A DNA stretch of 64,000 nucleotides from Gillisella vitis (GTDB lineage: Bacteria > Pseudomonadota > Alphaproteobacteria > Rhizobiales > Rhizobiaceae), in assembly GCF_021559775.1 (NCBI RefSeq), contig NZ_CP056047.1, forward strand, positions 1,054,001 through 1,118,000, written 5' to 3'. The notes beneath the pieces are model-generated. The model was not told the DNA's origin, searched no databases, and saw only the letters and a program-made list of their open reading frames with translations. Shown here piece after piece: positions 18,178-27,038 of this stretch; the stretch's first letter is position 1; the number at the start of each line of letters is the position of its first letter. The translations under genes were made by a program, and so were the position numbers.

Positions 18178-18792
18178 ATGAGCAACGGCTTCGATCGGGA
18201 ATTTCAGAGGTTATCGAACCTCGCCAAGCAGTATGGGTATGCAGCCTGCGTCTTGAACAAAGAGATCCACCGGCAGCATACCTCTACCGCCGATAGCCGA
18301 CCGCCTGTCGAGCACGATGCCTTCACATACCTTTGGGTGCCGTCACTTCAGCTATCGGCCCACGCACTCGAATGCATGGTCAAGGCATGCGCCTATCTCA
18401 ACGGTGTTAAGCCGCCTCGATCCGCGAAAGACGGACACGACCTGAACGCGATGCTAAGTCAGCCTTATGGGGGAATGCTGCGTGGCCGCTTGCTCGCTAA
18501 CGCGGAGATTGCTGCTGAGGCACTGAGACAGGACGGAGCATACGACTTGTCCACCCACGACCAACTTGGTTTTTTCGACCCAGCCAACTGGCTCGAAGCG
18601 GCAATATCTCACCTCGGTAATCTGCATTTCCAAGGTGGCAGCATGCTCCGCTATGGAAGCGATAACGCCGATGAGAAAGCACCGTCATCTCCCCTGTTGG
18701 CTGATGCAGTCTATCTGACAACCCAAGATTTGGGACATGCGAAGCATATGTTCGTGAGCAAGCCCGATGTTCTTGGCGCAGGTCCTGGCTGA
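18178..18792 (+). CDS. Protein of unknown function carried by the tRNA-Gly insertion
   Basis: 204 residues, not assigned to a family with confidence. ATG at 18178 has GGAG about 6 nt upstream. Predicted all-helical and soluble. The stretch LSAHALECMVKACAYLNG (about 60-77) followed by GHDLNAML (about 87-94) resembles the pattern of HEPN-type helical domains (an all-helical superfamily with many RNases and defence proteins). However, the canonical RxxxxH active-site motif is not seen. No signal peptide or membrane helix. It is the only gene in the insertion, so it is its candidate cargo (for example a defence or toxin-like protein), which remains inference. A hairpin follows the stop. Confidence 0.6.
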   Translation: MSNGFDREFQRLSNLAKQYGYAACVLNKEIHRQHTSTADSRPPVEHDAFTYLWVPSLQLSAHALECMVKACAYLNGVKPPRSAKDGHDLNAMLSQPYGGMLRGRLLANAEIAAEALRQDGAYDLSTHDQLGFFDPANWLEAAISHLGNLHFQGGSMLRYGSDNADEKAPSSPLLADAVYLTTQDLGHAKHMFVSKPDVLGAGPG

Positions 18793-18800
18793 GCAAATCC

Positions 18801-18810
18801 GATACCGTCA
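18801..18810 (+). repeat. GATACCGTCA repeat, middle copy
   Basis: Ten of eleven bases of the motif found at 18095, located just after the stop codon of the cargo gene and in the same orientation. Confidence 0.4.
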
Positions 18811-18861
18811 AATGGTCTTCGTCACCCCACCATTTCATAAATCGCTAATGTGCAATTGATT

Positions 18862-18889
18862 CCCGCTGCCGAATGACCTCGGCGGCGGG
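18862..18889 (+). terminator. Hairpin downstream of the insertion gene
   Basis: An 11-bp stem, CCCGCTGCCGA (18862-18872) with TCGGCGGCGGG (18879-18889), one G-T pair, six-base loop. No T-run follows. It probably stabilises or ends the transcript of the 204-residue protein. Confidence 0.5.
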
Positions 18890-18996
18890 CTAACTCGTTG
18901 CATTCACAAGATAATTGTGGATGCCCTCAGAGGGCATTTGCCGTCTCAACGCGGCTCATATAGGCATCCTAAATGCTCACTAATTTGGCGGTCCCG

Positions 18997-19007
18997 GTGA
19001 CGGTATC
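18997..19007 (-). repeat. GATACCGTCAC repeat, right copy, inverted
   Basis: The exact reverse complement of the motif at 18095-18105, 55 bp inside the right boundary. Both copies therefore point the same way relative to their nearest end. Confidence 0.5.
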
Positions 19008-19062
19008 GTGGAAATGGAGGAGTAAAAAACCTAATGATTACAAAGACCTATACTGAAATATA

Positions 19063-19082
19063 GATTCTCGCTACCCGCTCCA
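19063..19082 (+). repeat. Duplicated tRNA-Gly 3' end (right attachment site)
   Basis: 20 bases matching tRNA-Gly 17986-18005 at 19 positions, including the whole acceptor strand and CCA. Weaker similarity continues into the following dozen bases. No cloverleaf can form here, so it is a fragment only. Confidence 0.75.
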
Positions 19083-19208
19083 GCTTTTCATACTTTCTTT
19101 CAGCTGGTTCCATATATGCGATCTGTGCCGTTATCACGCGCATTTGCAGGAATTGCGCTGCTGGACACCCCCGCAAAGCACCTGCTTTGGGCCATGCGCA
19201 TTTATGGC

Positions 19209-19237
19209 TTGCGCAATCGGACCGAAAGCCTTAAACG
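19209..19237 (+). promoter_or_regulatory. Candidate promoter for tuf copy 1
   Basis: TTGCGC (19209-19214), 17 bases, TAAACG (19232-19237). The same -10-like hexamer is seen upstream of tRNA-Trp. It would give a leader of about 50 nt. Sequence inference only. Confidence 0.35.
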
Positions 19238-19292
19238 GCGGCACTAAACCGGTTCGCCGCGTCAACCTTTTACGTTCACAGGAAGCATTCAA

Positions 19293-20468
<1,176 letters not shown>

Positions 20469-20496
20469 TGATTTCTTCCCTTAGGGGATGAAATGG

Positions 20497-20523
20497 AACC
20501 CCGCTGGCAACAGCGGGGTTTTT
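20497..20523 (+). terminator. Intrinsic terminator after tuf copy 1
   Basis: A 10-bp perfect stem (20497-20506 with 20511-20520), GCAA loop, and a T-run to 20523. Confidence 0.92.
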
Positions 20524-20735
20524 GCGTTTAGGACGTTACGGTTGAACTGATTACGTTTCTAAGGAGCCGCCTTCCTCAAATTGGACGCTATTGCGATGGA
20601 GACCATGAGAAAATCTGCAAAACGGCAAGCCGTACTGCAAATTCTTGGTGGCTAATGCAGTTAAGCGCTTGGTTCTCTTGTCCGCAGCGGTCCCTATCCT
20701 TTAAAAGAAACAGACGTACAATTTCAGGAGTTGCG

Positions 20736-21425
20736 GTGTTGGACAACAAGCTTCAGATTTTCATTGGCTTCGATACAAAGGAAGTCGTGGCCTATCATGT
20801 GCTCGCGCAGAGCATTCTTGAACATTCGTCCATTCCCGTCGCCTTCACACCCATCGTCCTCGACAATCTGGCCGGTATTTTCACGCGCGAGCGCAATCCA
20901 CTGCAATCGACGGAGTTTTCCTTCTCCCGGTTTCTCGTGCCTTATCTGAGCGATTACCAGGGCTGGAGCATGTTCATGGATTGCGACATGCTGGCGCGCG
21001 CCGATCTCGCCGAGCTTTGGGCATTGCGCGACGACCGCTACGCCGTGATGTGTGTCAAGCATGACTACCAGCCAAAGGTGGAAACCAAGTTTCTCGGTCA
21101 GACTCAGACCAAATACGAAAAGAAGAACTGGTCGAGCGTCATGCTGTTCAATAACGCCAAATGCACGGCGTTGACCAAGGATTACGTCAACACCGCAACC
21201 GGTCTGCAACTGCATCAGTTCAAATGGCTTGAAAATGATGACCTGATCGGTGGGCTGCCACTGCATTGGAATTATCTGGTCAACGAATATGACCATGACC
21301 CGGCCGCCAAGATCGTCCATTTCACCGATGGCGGCCCTTATTTCGACCAATACAAGAATGACGATTACGCAGAAGAGTGGTTTGCTGCCCGCGAACGCAT
21401 GCTGCACGTCACGCAGAGCCTGTGA
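20736..21425 (+). CDS. Glycosyltransferase-like protein (GT8-type fold features)
   Basis: 229 residues from a GTG start at 20736, chosen because CAGGAG lies 5 nt upstream and homology-like sequence begins LQIFIGFDTKE; the 27-codon longer reading has no ribosome binding site. The N-terminal strand IFIGFDTKEV, the SFSRFLVPYL segment and the DxD-type FMDCDML (about residues 80-86) fit a nucleotide-sugar-dependent GT-A glycosyltransferase related to family 8. No signal peptide or membrane helix. The downstream gene starts 2 nt after its stop, so the pair is translationally linked. A role in surface polysaccharide synthesis is likely but unproven. Confidence 0.7.
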   Translation: MLDNKLQIFIGFDTKEVVAYHVLAQSILEHSSIPVAFTPIVLDNLAGIFTRERNPLQSTEFSFSRFLVPYLSDYQGWSMFMDCDMLARADLAELWALRDDRYAVMCVKHDYQPKVETKFLGQTQTKYEKKNWSSVMLFNNAKCTALTKDYVNTATGLQLHQFKWLENDDLIGGLPLHWNYLVNEYDHDPAAKIVHFTDGGPYFDQYKNDDYAEEWFAARERMLHVTQSL

Positions 21426-21427
21426 CC

Positions 21428-22285
21428 ATGACAGTCCAGAACGGCAGCGGGCGCCCCACGACCGCTAGCATCCAGGCCTTTGCGGACTGGCAGGCGTTGC
21501 TCGGCCGTTTCACTCACATTGTCCTCGTCGCCAACAGCGAGGAGGCCAATGTGGACAGGCTGCGGCGCGAACTGCCACAAACTGCCTTGTTCGTTTTTTT
21601 CAATAAGGTCTACAAGATTCTCGACAAGCCGTTCGATCGCCCGTCTCTGCTGGTGGCGCGCAGTGGTTCGGTCGGCGCCAACATCGTTTACCGCAAGGAA
21701 GTCAAGAATGTGCTTGGCTATTTTCCGGGCGATGAATTTCTGGGCGTGATGAATGTCAGGGCCCATCCTGGCGAATTGTTCAGTGATGCGACAAAATTCG
21801 AGGGGGCTGCGGTCGGCCATCTGGATCTCTCCAGCCATTTTTCCAGTTTTTACCCTGAAGATCATATTCCGACCAGCGGTTTTGCCTTGGTCTTGTGGCT
21901 GAGTGAGCACCTGCCCGAAAAGACCATCCTGTTGGATGGATTTTCAGCGCGGCGCAGTGAGAAGTGGAAAGTCTTTCATCTGCATGATTGGACATTCGAA
22001 CAAGTCGTGCTGCGATTGTTCATCCATTCCGGCAAACTGGTCGCGCCAGGGGCAGCCGAAAAAAATGCTTATGCTGCGCTACTGCAACGATTTCCGGACT
22101 TGAGCGAGGGGGCGGTTGCGCTGTCTGCTGCTGACGTGCTGGCCAGCCGCCTTGAAGGGTCAAACAAGGAAATCGATAAGCTGATTTCCGTCACCAAGAT
22201 CCTGCGGTGGTTTTATCAGCTCTCCAAAAAGCTGAAGCCGAAAACCAGAAAACAGCGATTGAACGCCAAAAAGGCGAAGAGTTGA
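21428..22285 (+). CDS. Putative glycan-related transferase, partner of the preceding gene
   Basis: 285 residues, starting MTVQNGSGRP 2 nt after the upstream stop. I do not recognise it firmly. A Rossmann-like N-terminal part (HIVLVANSEEANVDRL) is followed by SVGANIVYRKEV. A central block has PTSGFALVLWL, ILLDGFS and FHLHDWTFEQ. That layout (P-T-S-G, then a buried strand, then a His-rich motif) recalls sialyltransferase-type GT-B variants of families 29/42, but I cannot confirm it. The C-terminus is strongly basic (KLKPKTRKQRLNAKKAK), suggesting membrane-surface contact. Probably a cytoplasmic enzyme of LPS or capsule assembly. Confidence 0.6.
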   Translation: MTVQNGSGRPTTASIQAFADWQALLGRFTHIVLVANSEEANVDRLRRELPQTALFVFFNKVYKILDKPFDRPSLLVARSGSVGANIVYRKEVKNVLGYFPGDEFLGVMNVRAHPGELFSDATKFEGAAVGHLDLSSHFSSFYPEDHIPTSGFALVLWLSEHLPEKTILLDGFSARRSEKWKVFHLHDWTFEQVVLRLFIHSGKLVAPGAAEKNAYAALLQRFPDLSEGAVALSAADVLASRLEGSNKEIDKLISVTKILRWFYQLSKKLKPKTRKQRLNAKKAKS

Positions 22286-22422
22286 TCAAAGCCTTGTCAT
22301 GCTGCAACGCAAAAACGTGACTTGCGGCTGCGAGAGCTGCCCTGTAACATAGTGATATAACTATCTACACCGTCCCGCTTTGCCTGGGGCCGAGCCCACC
22401 CTGAACACATAAAGATGCGTCT

Positions 22423-23076
22423 ATGATTCGTCTGATGTGCGCGGTTGCGATTGCGCCTTTTTTGATTCTACCATTTGCCTGGGTTGGCAAGGCTGCCGAC
22501 TTTGGCCGACCGCTGATCTGGAACGTCTCACGCAACGGCACGAGCGGCGTTGCTATTCAAACCGGCGTTCAGTTGCGTAATGCCTTTGAACCGAAAATAG
22601 GTGTCGATACCTCTGTTATCGCCACCAAGAGCGGGCAGGTGGATCAATCCACACTGCCGTTACGGCTTTGGGGGCGGGTGCGGCTGGAAGGGAGCGACAA
22701 AACGAATGGGCCTGCGACCTACCTCAATACCAGTTTCACGCCCGCAACGGGTGCATCCAGCCTGTCGATGGAACGCGCCTGGAACTGGACACTGACGCCT
22801 GATTTCACGCTTGGCTCGACGCGCATTATCCAGGTGCGCCGGGTCAGTGGTGATGGGGCGGGGCTATCGGCAAGCCAGCGGCTGGATTTGTCCATGCCGG
22901 ATTGGTCGGCGTCGCTTTACAGCGAGGCGGGTATCGATCAGCTTGATGCGACGACGACGGGGTCTGTCGGTATTGAGAAAAAGGTTTTCGGCGATGTTGG
23001 TCTTTCCGCCGCGATGACCAATCTGCTCGATGCACCTTCGACGACCTTCCGGGCGAGCTATAGTCGTCACTGGTAG
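22423..23076 (+). CDS. Exported, probably outer-membrane beta-barrel-like protein
   Basis: 217 residues with a signal peptide (MIRLMCAVAI start, cleavage probably after GKA near residue 24). The mature part shows alternating polar/hydrophobic strands with many aromatic residues and ends SYSRHW. A C-terminal aromatic residue is typical of outer-membrane beta-barrels. No cysteine or catalytic motif is visible. It lies 137 nt after the glycosyltransferase pair and may be a separate unit. Function unknown. Confidence 0.65.
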   Translation: MIRLMCAVAIAPFLILPFAWVGKAADFGRPLIWNVSRNGTSGVAIQTGVQLRNAFEPKIGVDTSVIATKSGQVDQSTLPLRLWGRVRLEGSDKTNGPATYLNTSFTPATGASSLSMERAWNWTLTPDFTLGSTRIIQVRRVSGDGAGLSASQRLDLSMPDWSASLYSEAGIDQLDATTTGSVGIEKKVFGDVGLSAAMTNLLDAPSTTFRASYSRHW

Positions 23077-23114
23077 GAAAATGGTATTTTGTCCTGAATG
23101 TGCAAAAAACCCTC

Positions 23115-23143
23115 TTGCCAATCGTCACCGACCGTCTTAAACG
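23115..23143 (+). promoter_or_regulatory. Candidate promoter for tRNA-Trp
   Basis: TTGCCA (23115-23120), 17 bases, TAAACG (23138-23143), about 55 nt upstream of the tRNA. Moderate match, no experimental support. Confidence 0.4.
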
Positions 23144-23197
23144 GAGCGCCAAGCAACGGACGGGATCGCCATCGGCGCATCACTCGGACGTGCAGAT

Positions 23198-23273
<76 letters not shown>

Positions 23274-23354
23274 TTTTTCACACAGTGTTGGAATTGATTT
23301 TTTCGGCTGGTGGGTTTTGGCGTTGTAGAATTTGTTTAAATGTCGGTTTTGCCC

Positions 23355-23383
23355 TTGTTAAAGTGAGAATCGGCGTTTATGTA
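23355..23383 (+). promoter_or_regulatory. Candidate promoter for secE-nusG
   Basis: TTGTTA (23355-23360), 17 bases, TATGTA (23378-23383), about 70 nt upstream of secE. Each hexamer matches four of six consensus bases. Confidence 0.4.
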
Positions 23384-23455
23384 ACACTCAAACAGACACG
23401 CGGTGCGTGGGGCTGATCTTTTCAGCTTTACGTGCCGTAAATGCGTGGGCATTAG

Positions 23456-23656
23456 ATGGCATCGAAGACTAATCCATTTGCGTTTTTGCAGCAGGTTCGC
23501 TCCGAAACGTCCAAAGTCACCTGGCCGTCGCGCCGCGAGACTGTGATCTCGACGCTGATGGTGTTGGCCATGGTGATTTTTGCCTCGCTGTTTTTCTTTG
23601 CGGCGGATCAGGTTATCGGCTGGGTTTTGAGCCTTGTCCTGAATCTCGGCAATTAA
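23456..23656 (+). CDS. secE: Preprotein translocase subunit SecE
   Basis: 66-residue single-span SecE that clamps SecY in the inner-membrane translocon. The amphipathic N-terminal helix carries the conserved [16 protein letters not shown], followed by one transmembrane helix (about 32-58). The short form with a single helix is normal outside enterobacteria. nusG follows after 16 nt in the usual secE-nusG pair. Confidence 0.95.
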   Translation: MASKTNPFAFLQQVRSETSKVTWPSRRETVISTLMVLAMVIFASLFFFAADQVIGWVLSLVLNLGN

Positions 23657-23672
23657 CAGGACGGGAACGAAC

Positions 23673-24203
23673 ATGGCTGCACGTTGGTATATCGTCCACG
23701 CATATTCGAATTTTGAAAAGAAGGTTGCGGAATCGATCGAAGAGAAGGCTCGTCAGAAGGGTCTTGGACATCTCTTTGAAAAGATTCTCGTTCCGACCGA
23801 GAAGGTCGTCGAGGTTCGTCGGGGCCGCAAGGTGGACAGTGAGCGCAAATTCTTCCCCGGCTATGTGCTGGTGCGGGCGAATTTGACCGATGAGGTCTAC
23901 CACCTGATCAAGAATACCCCGAAGGTCACGGGCTTCCTGGGTTCCGACAATAAGCCGGTTCCGATTCCTGACTATGAGGCTGATCGGATTCTCGGTCAGG
24001 TTCAGGAGGGGGTGGAGCGTCCCAAGTCCTCGCTGTCCTTCGAGATCGGCGAGCAGGTTCGCGTTTCCGACGGTCCTTTTGCATCCTTCAACGGTGTTGT
24101 TCAGGATGTCGATGAAGAGCGGTCGCGCCTTAAGGTCGAAGTGTCGATCTTCGGCCGCGCTACACCGGTCGAGCTTGAATACAGTCAGGTCGAAAAGGTC
24201 TGA
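23673..24203 (+). CDS. nusG: Transcription termination/antitermination protein NusG
   Basis: Binds the RNA polymerase clamp and links transcription to Rho or to the ribosome (through S10). 176 residues: the NGN domain opens [16 protein letters not shown] and includes the FFPGYVLV strand (about 66-73). A C-terminal KOW domain begins [17 protein letters not shown] (about 124-140). Complete, and followed by a GNRA-capped hairpin. Confidence 0.96.
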   Translation: MAARWYIVHAYSNFEKKVAESIEEKARQKGLGHLFEKILVPTEKVVEVRRGRKVDSERKFFPGYVLVRANLTDEVYHLIKNTPKVTGFLGSDNKPVPIPDYEADRILGQVQEGVERPKSSLSFEIGEQVRVSDGPFASFNGVVQDVDEERSRLKVEVSIFGRATPVELEYSQVEKV

Positions 24204-24209
24204 TTGCTG

Positions 24210-24230
24210 CGGGAGGGAAACCTCCCGTTT
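24210..24230 (+). terminator. Hairpin after nusG
   Basis: A 7-bp perfect stem, CGGGAGG (24210-24216) with CCTCCCG (24221-24227), a GAAA tetraloop and a short T-run. It is a probable partial terminator between nusG and rplK. Confidence 0.65.
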
Positions 24231-24349
24231 CGCGTGGGAGTGCGGCGGTCTCTTAAGCCGGACCGTTCATACGCACCACGCAACCGCAGCCGCCGGCATG
24301 TCCGGCATGAGTGGGCCGGGCAACCGGTCTGATAGAAAGGCAGAGAGAA

Positions 24350-24781
24350 ATGGCTAAGAAAGTTGCAGGCCAGCTCAAGCTTCAGGTCAAGGCAGGATCG
24401 GCTAACCCGTCCCCGCCAATCGGTCCTGCGCTTGGTCAGCGTGGCGTAAATATCATGGAATTCTGCAAGGCGTTCAATGCCGCTACGCAGGAAATGGAAA
24501 AGGGCATGCCGATCCCGGTCGTCATTACCTATTACCAGGACAAGTCCTTCACCTTCATCATGAAGCAGCCGCCGGTGACTTACTGGTTGAAGAAGGAAGC
24601 TAAGATCCAGTCCGGTTCTAAGACTCCGGGCAAGGGTGGAAAAGCTGGTACTATCACTAAGGCTCAGGTTCGCACGATCGCTGAAGCCAAGATGAAGGAC
24701 CTAAATGCTGCCGACGTTGATGGCGCTATGGCAATGGTTGAGGGTTCTGCCCGCTCCATGGGCCTGGAAGTGGTAGGTTGA
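24350..24781 (+). CDS. rplK: 50S ribosomal protein L11
   Basis: 143 residues; forms the GTPase-associated stalk base with 23S rRNA and is needed for RelA activation. The N-terminal [20 protein letters not shown] holds the proline-rich antibiotic-binding region. The ATG at 24350 follows GAGAG. rplA starts 3 nt after the stop. Confidence 0.97.
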   Translation: MAKKVAGQLKLQVKAGSANPSPPIGPALGQRGVNIMEFCKAFNAATQEMEKGMPIPVVITYYQDKSFTFIMKQPPVTYWLKKEAKIQSGSKTPGKGGKAGTITKAQVRTIAEAKMKDLNAADVDGAMAMVEGSARSMGLEVVG

Positions 24782-24783
24782 TC

Positions 24784-25479
24784 ATGGCAAAGCTTGCAAA
24801 GCGTATTCAGAAGATCCGCGAAGGCGTTGATCCCACCAAGCTGGTTGCTCTGTCCGACGCCATTTCGATGGTCAAGGAACGTGCCGTTGCCAAGTTCGAT
24901 GAAACCATCGAAATCGCTATGAACCTGGGCGTTGACCCGCGTCACGCCGACCAGATGGTTCGTGGCGTTGTCAATCTGCCGAACGGCACTGGCCGCGACG
25001 TTCGCGTTGCCGTCTTCGCTCGTGGCGCAAAGGCTGATGAAGCCCGTGCAGCTGGCGCAGAAGTCGTTGGCGCCGAAGACCTAGTCGAAATCGTCCAGGG
25101 TGGCAAGATCGACTTCGACCGTTGCATCGCAACGCCTGACATGATGCCGCTGGTCGGCCGCCTCGGTAAGGTTCTCGGCCCGCGTGGCATGATGCCGAAC
25201 CCGAAGGTTGGCACTGTGACCATGGACGTTGCTGGCGCTGTTAAGGCATCCAAGGGCGGCGCTGTCGAGTTCCGCGTTGAAAAGGCTGGTATCATCCATG
25301 CCGGTATCGGCAAGGCCTCGTTCGAAGCCAAGGCTCTTGAAGAAAATATCAAGGCTTTCGCTGACGCCGTCATCAAGGCAAAGCCTGCTGGCGCCAAGGG
25401 TAACTACGTCAAGCGCGTAGCGATCTCCTCGACCATGGGTCCTGGCGTCAAGATCGACCCTTCGTCGGTCACAGCTTAA
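24784..25479 (+). CDS. rplA: 50S ribosomal protein L1
   Basis: 231 residues; builds the mobile L1 stalk at the E site and in many bacteria represses its own L11-L1 operon. Characteristic [17 protein letters not shown] lies about residues 127-143. The start at 24784 is 3 nt after the rplK stop (TGATCATG), so the two are translationally coupled. Confidence 0.97.
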   Translation: MAKLAKRIQKIREGVDPTKLVALSDAISMVKERAVAKFDETIEIAMNLGVDPRHADQMVRGVVNLPNGTGRDVRVAVFARGAKADEARAAGAEVVGAEDLVEIVQGGKIDFDRCIATPDMMPLVGRLGKVLGPRGMMPNPKVGTVTMDVAGAVKASKGGAVEFRVEKAGIIHAGIGKASFEAKALEENIKAFADAVIKAKPAGAKGNYVKRVAISSTMGPGVKIDPSSVTA

Positions 25480-25484
25480 TTTTT

Positions 25485-25555
25485 CGGGGTGTTCCACCCC
25501 GTATTCAAGAATTCCCGGTCCTTCGGGGCCGGGAATGTCCGGTTTTATAACCGGA
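25485..25555 (+). terminator. Cluster of three hairpins between rplA and rplJ
   Basis: Three consecutive stems: 25485-25501 (7 bp), 25511-25536 (11 bp with one G-T pair and a TTCG tetraloop) and 25538-25555 (7 bp). The last is followed by TTT. Together they probably end or attenuate the L11-L1 transcript. Confidence 0.6.
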
Positions 25556-25823
25556 TTTCCTGTCCGAGATTGTGGGCGGTCGCAAGGCCTTAATATCCTG
25601 CCTGCATGAGACGGGTAAGACCCGAAATTCTTCACGGACGCCAAGGCGTTACGGAAGTGTCGGTTCGAGCCTTGTGTGCCTTGTGCCTGACGCCTTCGGG
25701 TGACAGTGCGGGGGGACAGGATCCTCAAGCGTCGCTTGGGATCTGACGAGTTTAGATCCCTTGAGGCAAAGGCAAACCCGATGGGGCCTGCAGGATTGCG
25801 GTCCCGTCTACTGGAGACAGACA
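25556..25823 (+). promoter_or_regulatory. rplJ leader, candidate L10-type autoregulatory RNA
   Basis: A 268-base untranslated stretch before rplJ, where the L10(L12)4 complex represses its own mRNA in many bacteria. It contains interleaved complementary segments. CCTCAAG (25723-25729) can pair with CTTGAGG (25760-25766), and GGGATCT (25738-25744) with AGATCCC (25754-25760). The first segment can alternatively pair with GCTTGGGATC (25734-25743). The nested form leaves an asymmetric bulge. Assignment as an L10 leader rests on position and structure only. Confidence 0.45.
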
Positions 25824-26342
25824 GTGGAAAGAGCGGAAAAACGCGAATTCGTCACAGAACTGAACGAAGTCTTCAAGGCTTCTGGTTCGGTTGTTGTGGC
25901 CCACTATGCTGGTGTCACGGTTGCGCAGATGAACGACTTCCGTTCAAAAATGCGCGCTGCTGGCGGCACCGTCAAAGTCGCGAAGAACCGTCTGGCCAAG
26001 ATCGCTCTTCAGGGCACGGAGTCGGAAGGGATGACAGATCTCTTCAAGGGCCAGACGCTGATTGCTTACAGCGTCGACCCGATCACGGCTCCGAAAGTCG
26101 TCATGGATTTTGCCAAGACCAACGACAAGCTCGTTGTTCTCGGTGGTTCCATGGGAACAACCACGCTCTCCGTGGATGCAGTCAAGTCGCTTGCGACCCT
26201 GCCTTCGCTGGACGAGCTGCGTGCAAAGCTGGTCGGCATGATTCAGACCCCGGCTACTCGCATCGCAGGCGTTGTTCAAGCACCGGCAGCTCAGCTTGCT
26301 CGCGTGTTTGCGGCTTATGCCAAGAGGGACGAAGCCGCGTAA
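25824..26342 (+). CDS. rplJ: 50S ribosomal protein L10
   Basis: 172 residues; anchors L7/L12 dimers on the ribosomal stalk. Starts at GTG 25824 (ERAEKREFV follows) with GGAG 8 nt upstream; the longer ATG-like reading from 25761 has no support. Core motif [14 protein letters not shown] (about 50-63) binds 23S rRNA. The C-terminal helix ([12 protein letters not shown]) carries the L7/L12 dimer sites. Confidence 0.96.
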   Translation: MERAEKREFVTELNEVFKASGSVVVAHYAGVTVAQMNDFRSKMRAAGGTVKVAKNRLAKIALQGTESEGMTDLFKGQTLIAYSVDPITAPKVVMDFAKTNDKLVVLGGSMGTTTLSVDAVKSLATLPSLDELRAKLVGMIQTPATRIAGVVQAPAAQLARVFAAYAKRDEAA

Positions 26343-26410
26343 GGCGGTTTTTCGCTGTTCATACCCAAACCAGTTCGTTTCGAACCGAACACTGATAAAG
26401 GACTAGTAAA

Positions 26411-26785
26411 ATGGCTGATCTCGCTAAGATCGTAGAAGACCTCTCCTCTTTGACCGTTCTGGAAGCTGCTGAGCTTTCCAAGCTGCTCGAAGAAAAGTGG
26501 GGCGTATCTGCAGCTGCTCCTGTGGCTGTTGCTGCTGCCGGCGGTGGTGCTGCCGCCGTTGTTGAAGAAGAAAAGACTGAATTCGACGTTATCCTGACGG
26601 ATGCCGGCGCAAACAAGATCAACGTCATCAAGGAAGTTCGTGCGATCACAGGCCTCGGCCTGAAGGAAGCCAAGGACCTCGTTGAAGGCGCTCCGAAGGC
26701 TGTCAAGGAAGCCGTTTCCAAGGCTGAAGCTGCAGACCTGAAGAAGAAGCTTGAAGACGCTGGCGCCAAGGTTGACGTCAAGTAA
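26411..26785 (+). CDS. rplL: 50S ribosomal protein L7/L12
   Basis: 124 residues; the multi-copy stalk protein that recruits translational GTPases. The N-terminal dimerisation helix ([20 protein letters not shown]), an Ala/Gly/Val-rich hinge (about 33-52) and the C-terminal factor-binding domain with [16 protein letters not shown] are all present. Confidence 0.97.
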   Translation: MADLAKIVEDLSSLTVLEAAELSKLLEEKWGVSAAAPVAVAAAGGGAAAVVEEEKTEFDVILTDAGANKINVIKEVRAITGLGLKEAKDLVEGAPKAVKEAVSKAEAADLKKKLEDAGAKVDVK

Positions 26786-26796
26786 TTCATACTTTC

Positions 26797-26830
26797 GGCT
26801 CCGGCGAGGGTGCAAACTCTCTCCGGAGCC
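26797..26830 (+). terminator. Hairpin after rplL (probable attenuator)
   Basis: An 8-bp perfect GC-rich stem, GGCTCCGG (26797-26804) with CCGGAGCC (26823-26830). No strong T-run follows, so it is more likely a partial terminator that lowers rpoBC expression relative to L7/L12. Confidence 0.55.
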
Positions 26831-26848
26831 GTTCTCCTGACGGAAATT

Positions 26849-26884
26849 ATTACCCAAAAGCCGGTAAAACGGCTTTTGGGTAAT
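26849..26884 (+). repeat. 15-bp perfect inverted repeat between rplL and rpoB
   Basis: ATTACCCAAAAGCCG (26849-26863) and its exact complement (26870-26884) around GTAAAA. The transcript would form a long uninterrupted stem 154 nt before rpoB. In enterobacteria an RNase III site lies in the same position; that role here is inference. Confidence 0.75.
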
Positions 26885-27038
26885 GGGTTCTCAAGAGGAT
26901 GGTTCCGATCAGGCGCTCAAGGCAAACCGGCCTTTCCGCCTGAACTGGAACGAGATTGATGATCCATGATTGACGGAGCCGCCTGGCCAGCGGTGTTCGT
27001 CTGTTGCAGGCCCGGGTGCAAACTGACAAGGAGCGACG

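Larger units (their letters stand above)
17986..19082 (+). mobile_element. 1.1-kb integrative element remnant or mini-island at tRNA-Gly
   Basis: The segment is bounded by the tRNA-Gly 3' end (17986-18005) and a 19/20 copy of it (19063-19082), the layout left by tyrosine-recombinase integration into a tRNA gene. Inside is one gene (18178-18792), a strong hairpin after it and an 11-bp repeat near both ends. No integrase is present, so it is either a decayed element or a non-autonomous one mobilised in trans. The base composition looks less GC-rich than the flanks. In related genomes tRNA-Gly is expected to sit directly upstream of tuf. Confidence 0.65.

Noticed and set aside
18857..18872. GATTCCCGCTGCC as a third copy of the tRNA-Gly attachment core
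   Set aside because: Only about ten bases match and they are part of the left arm of a hairpin; likely chance.
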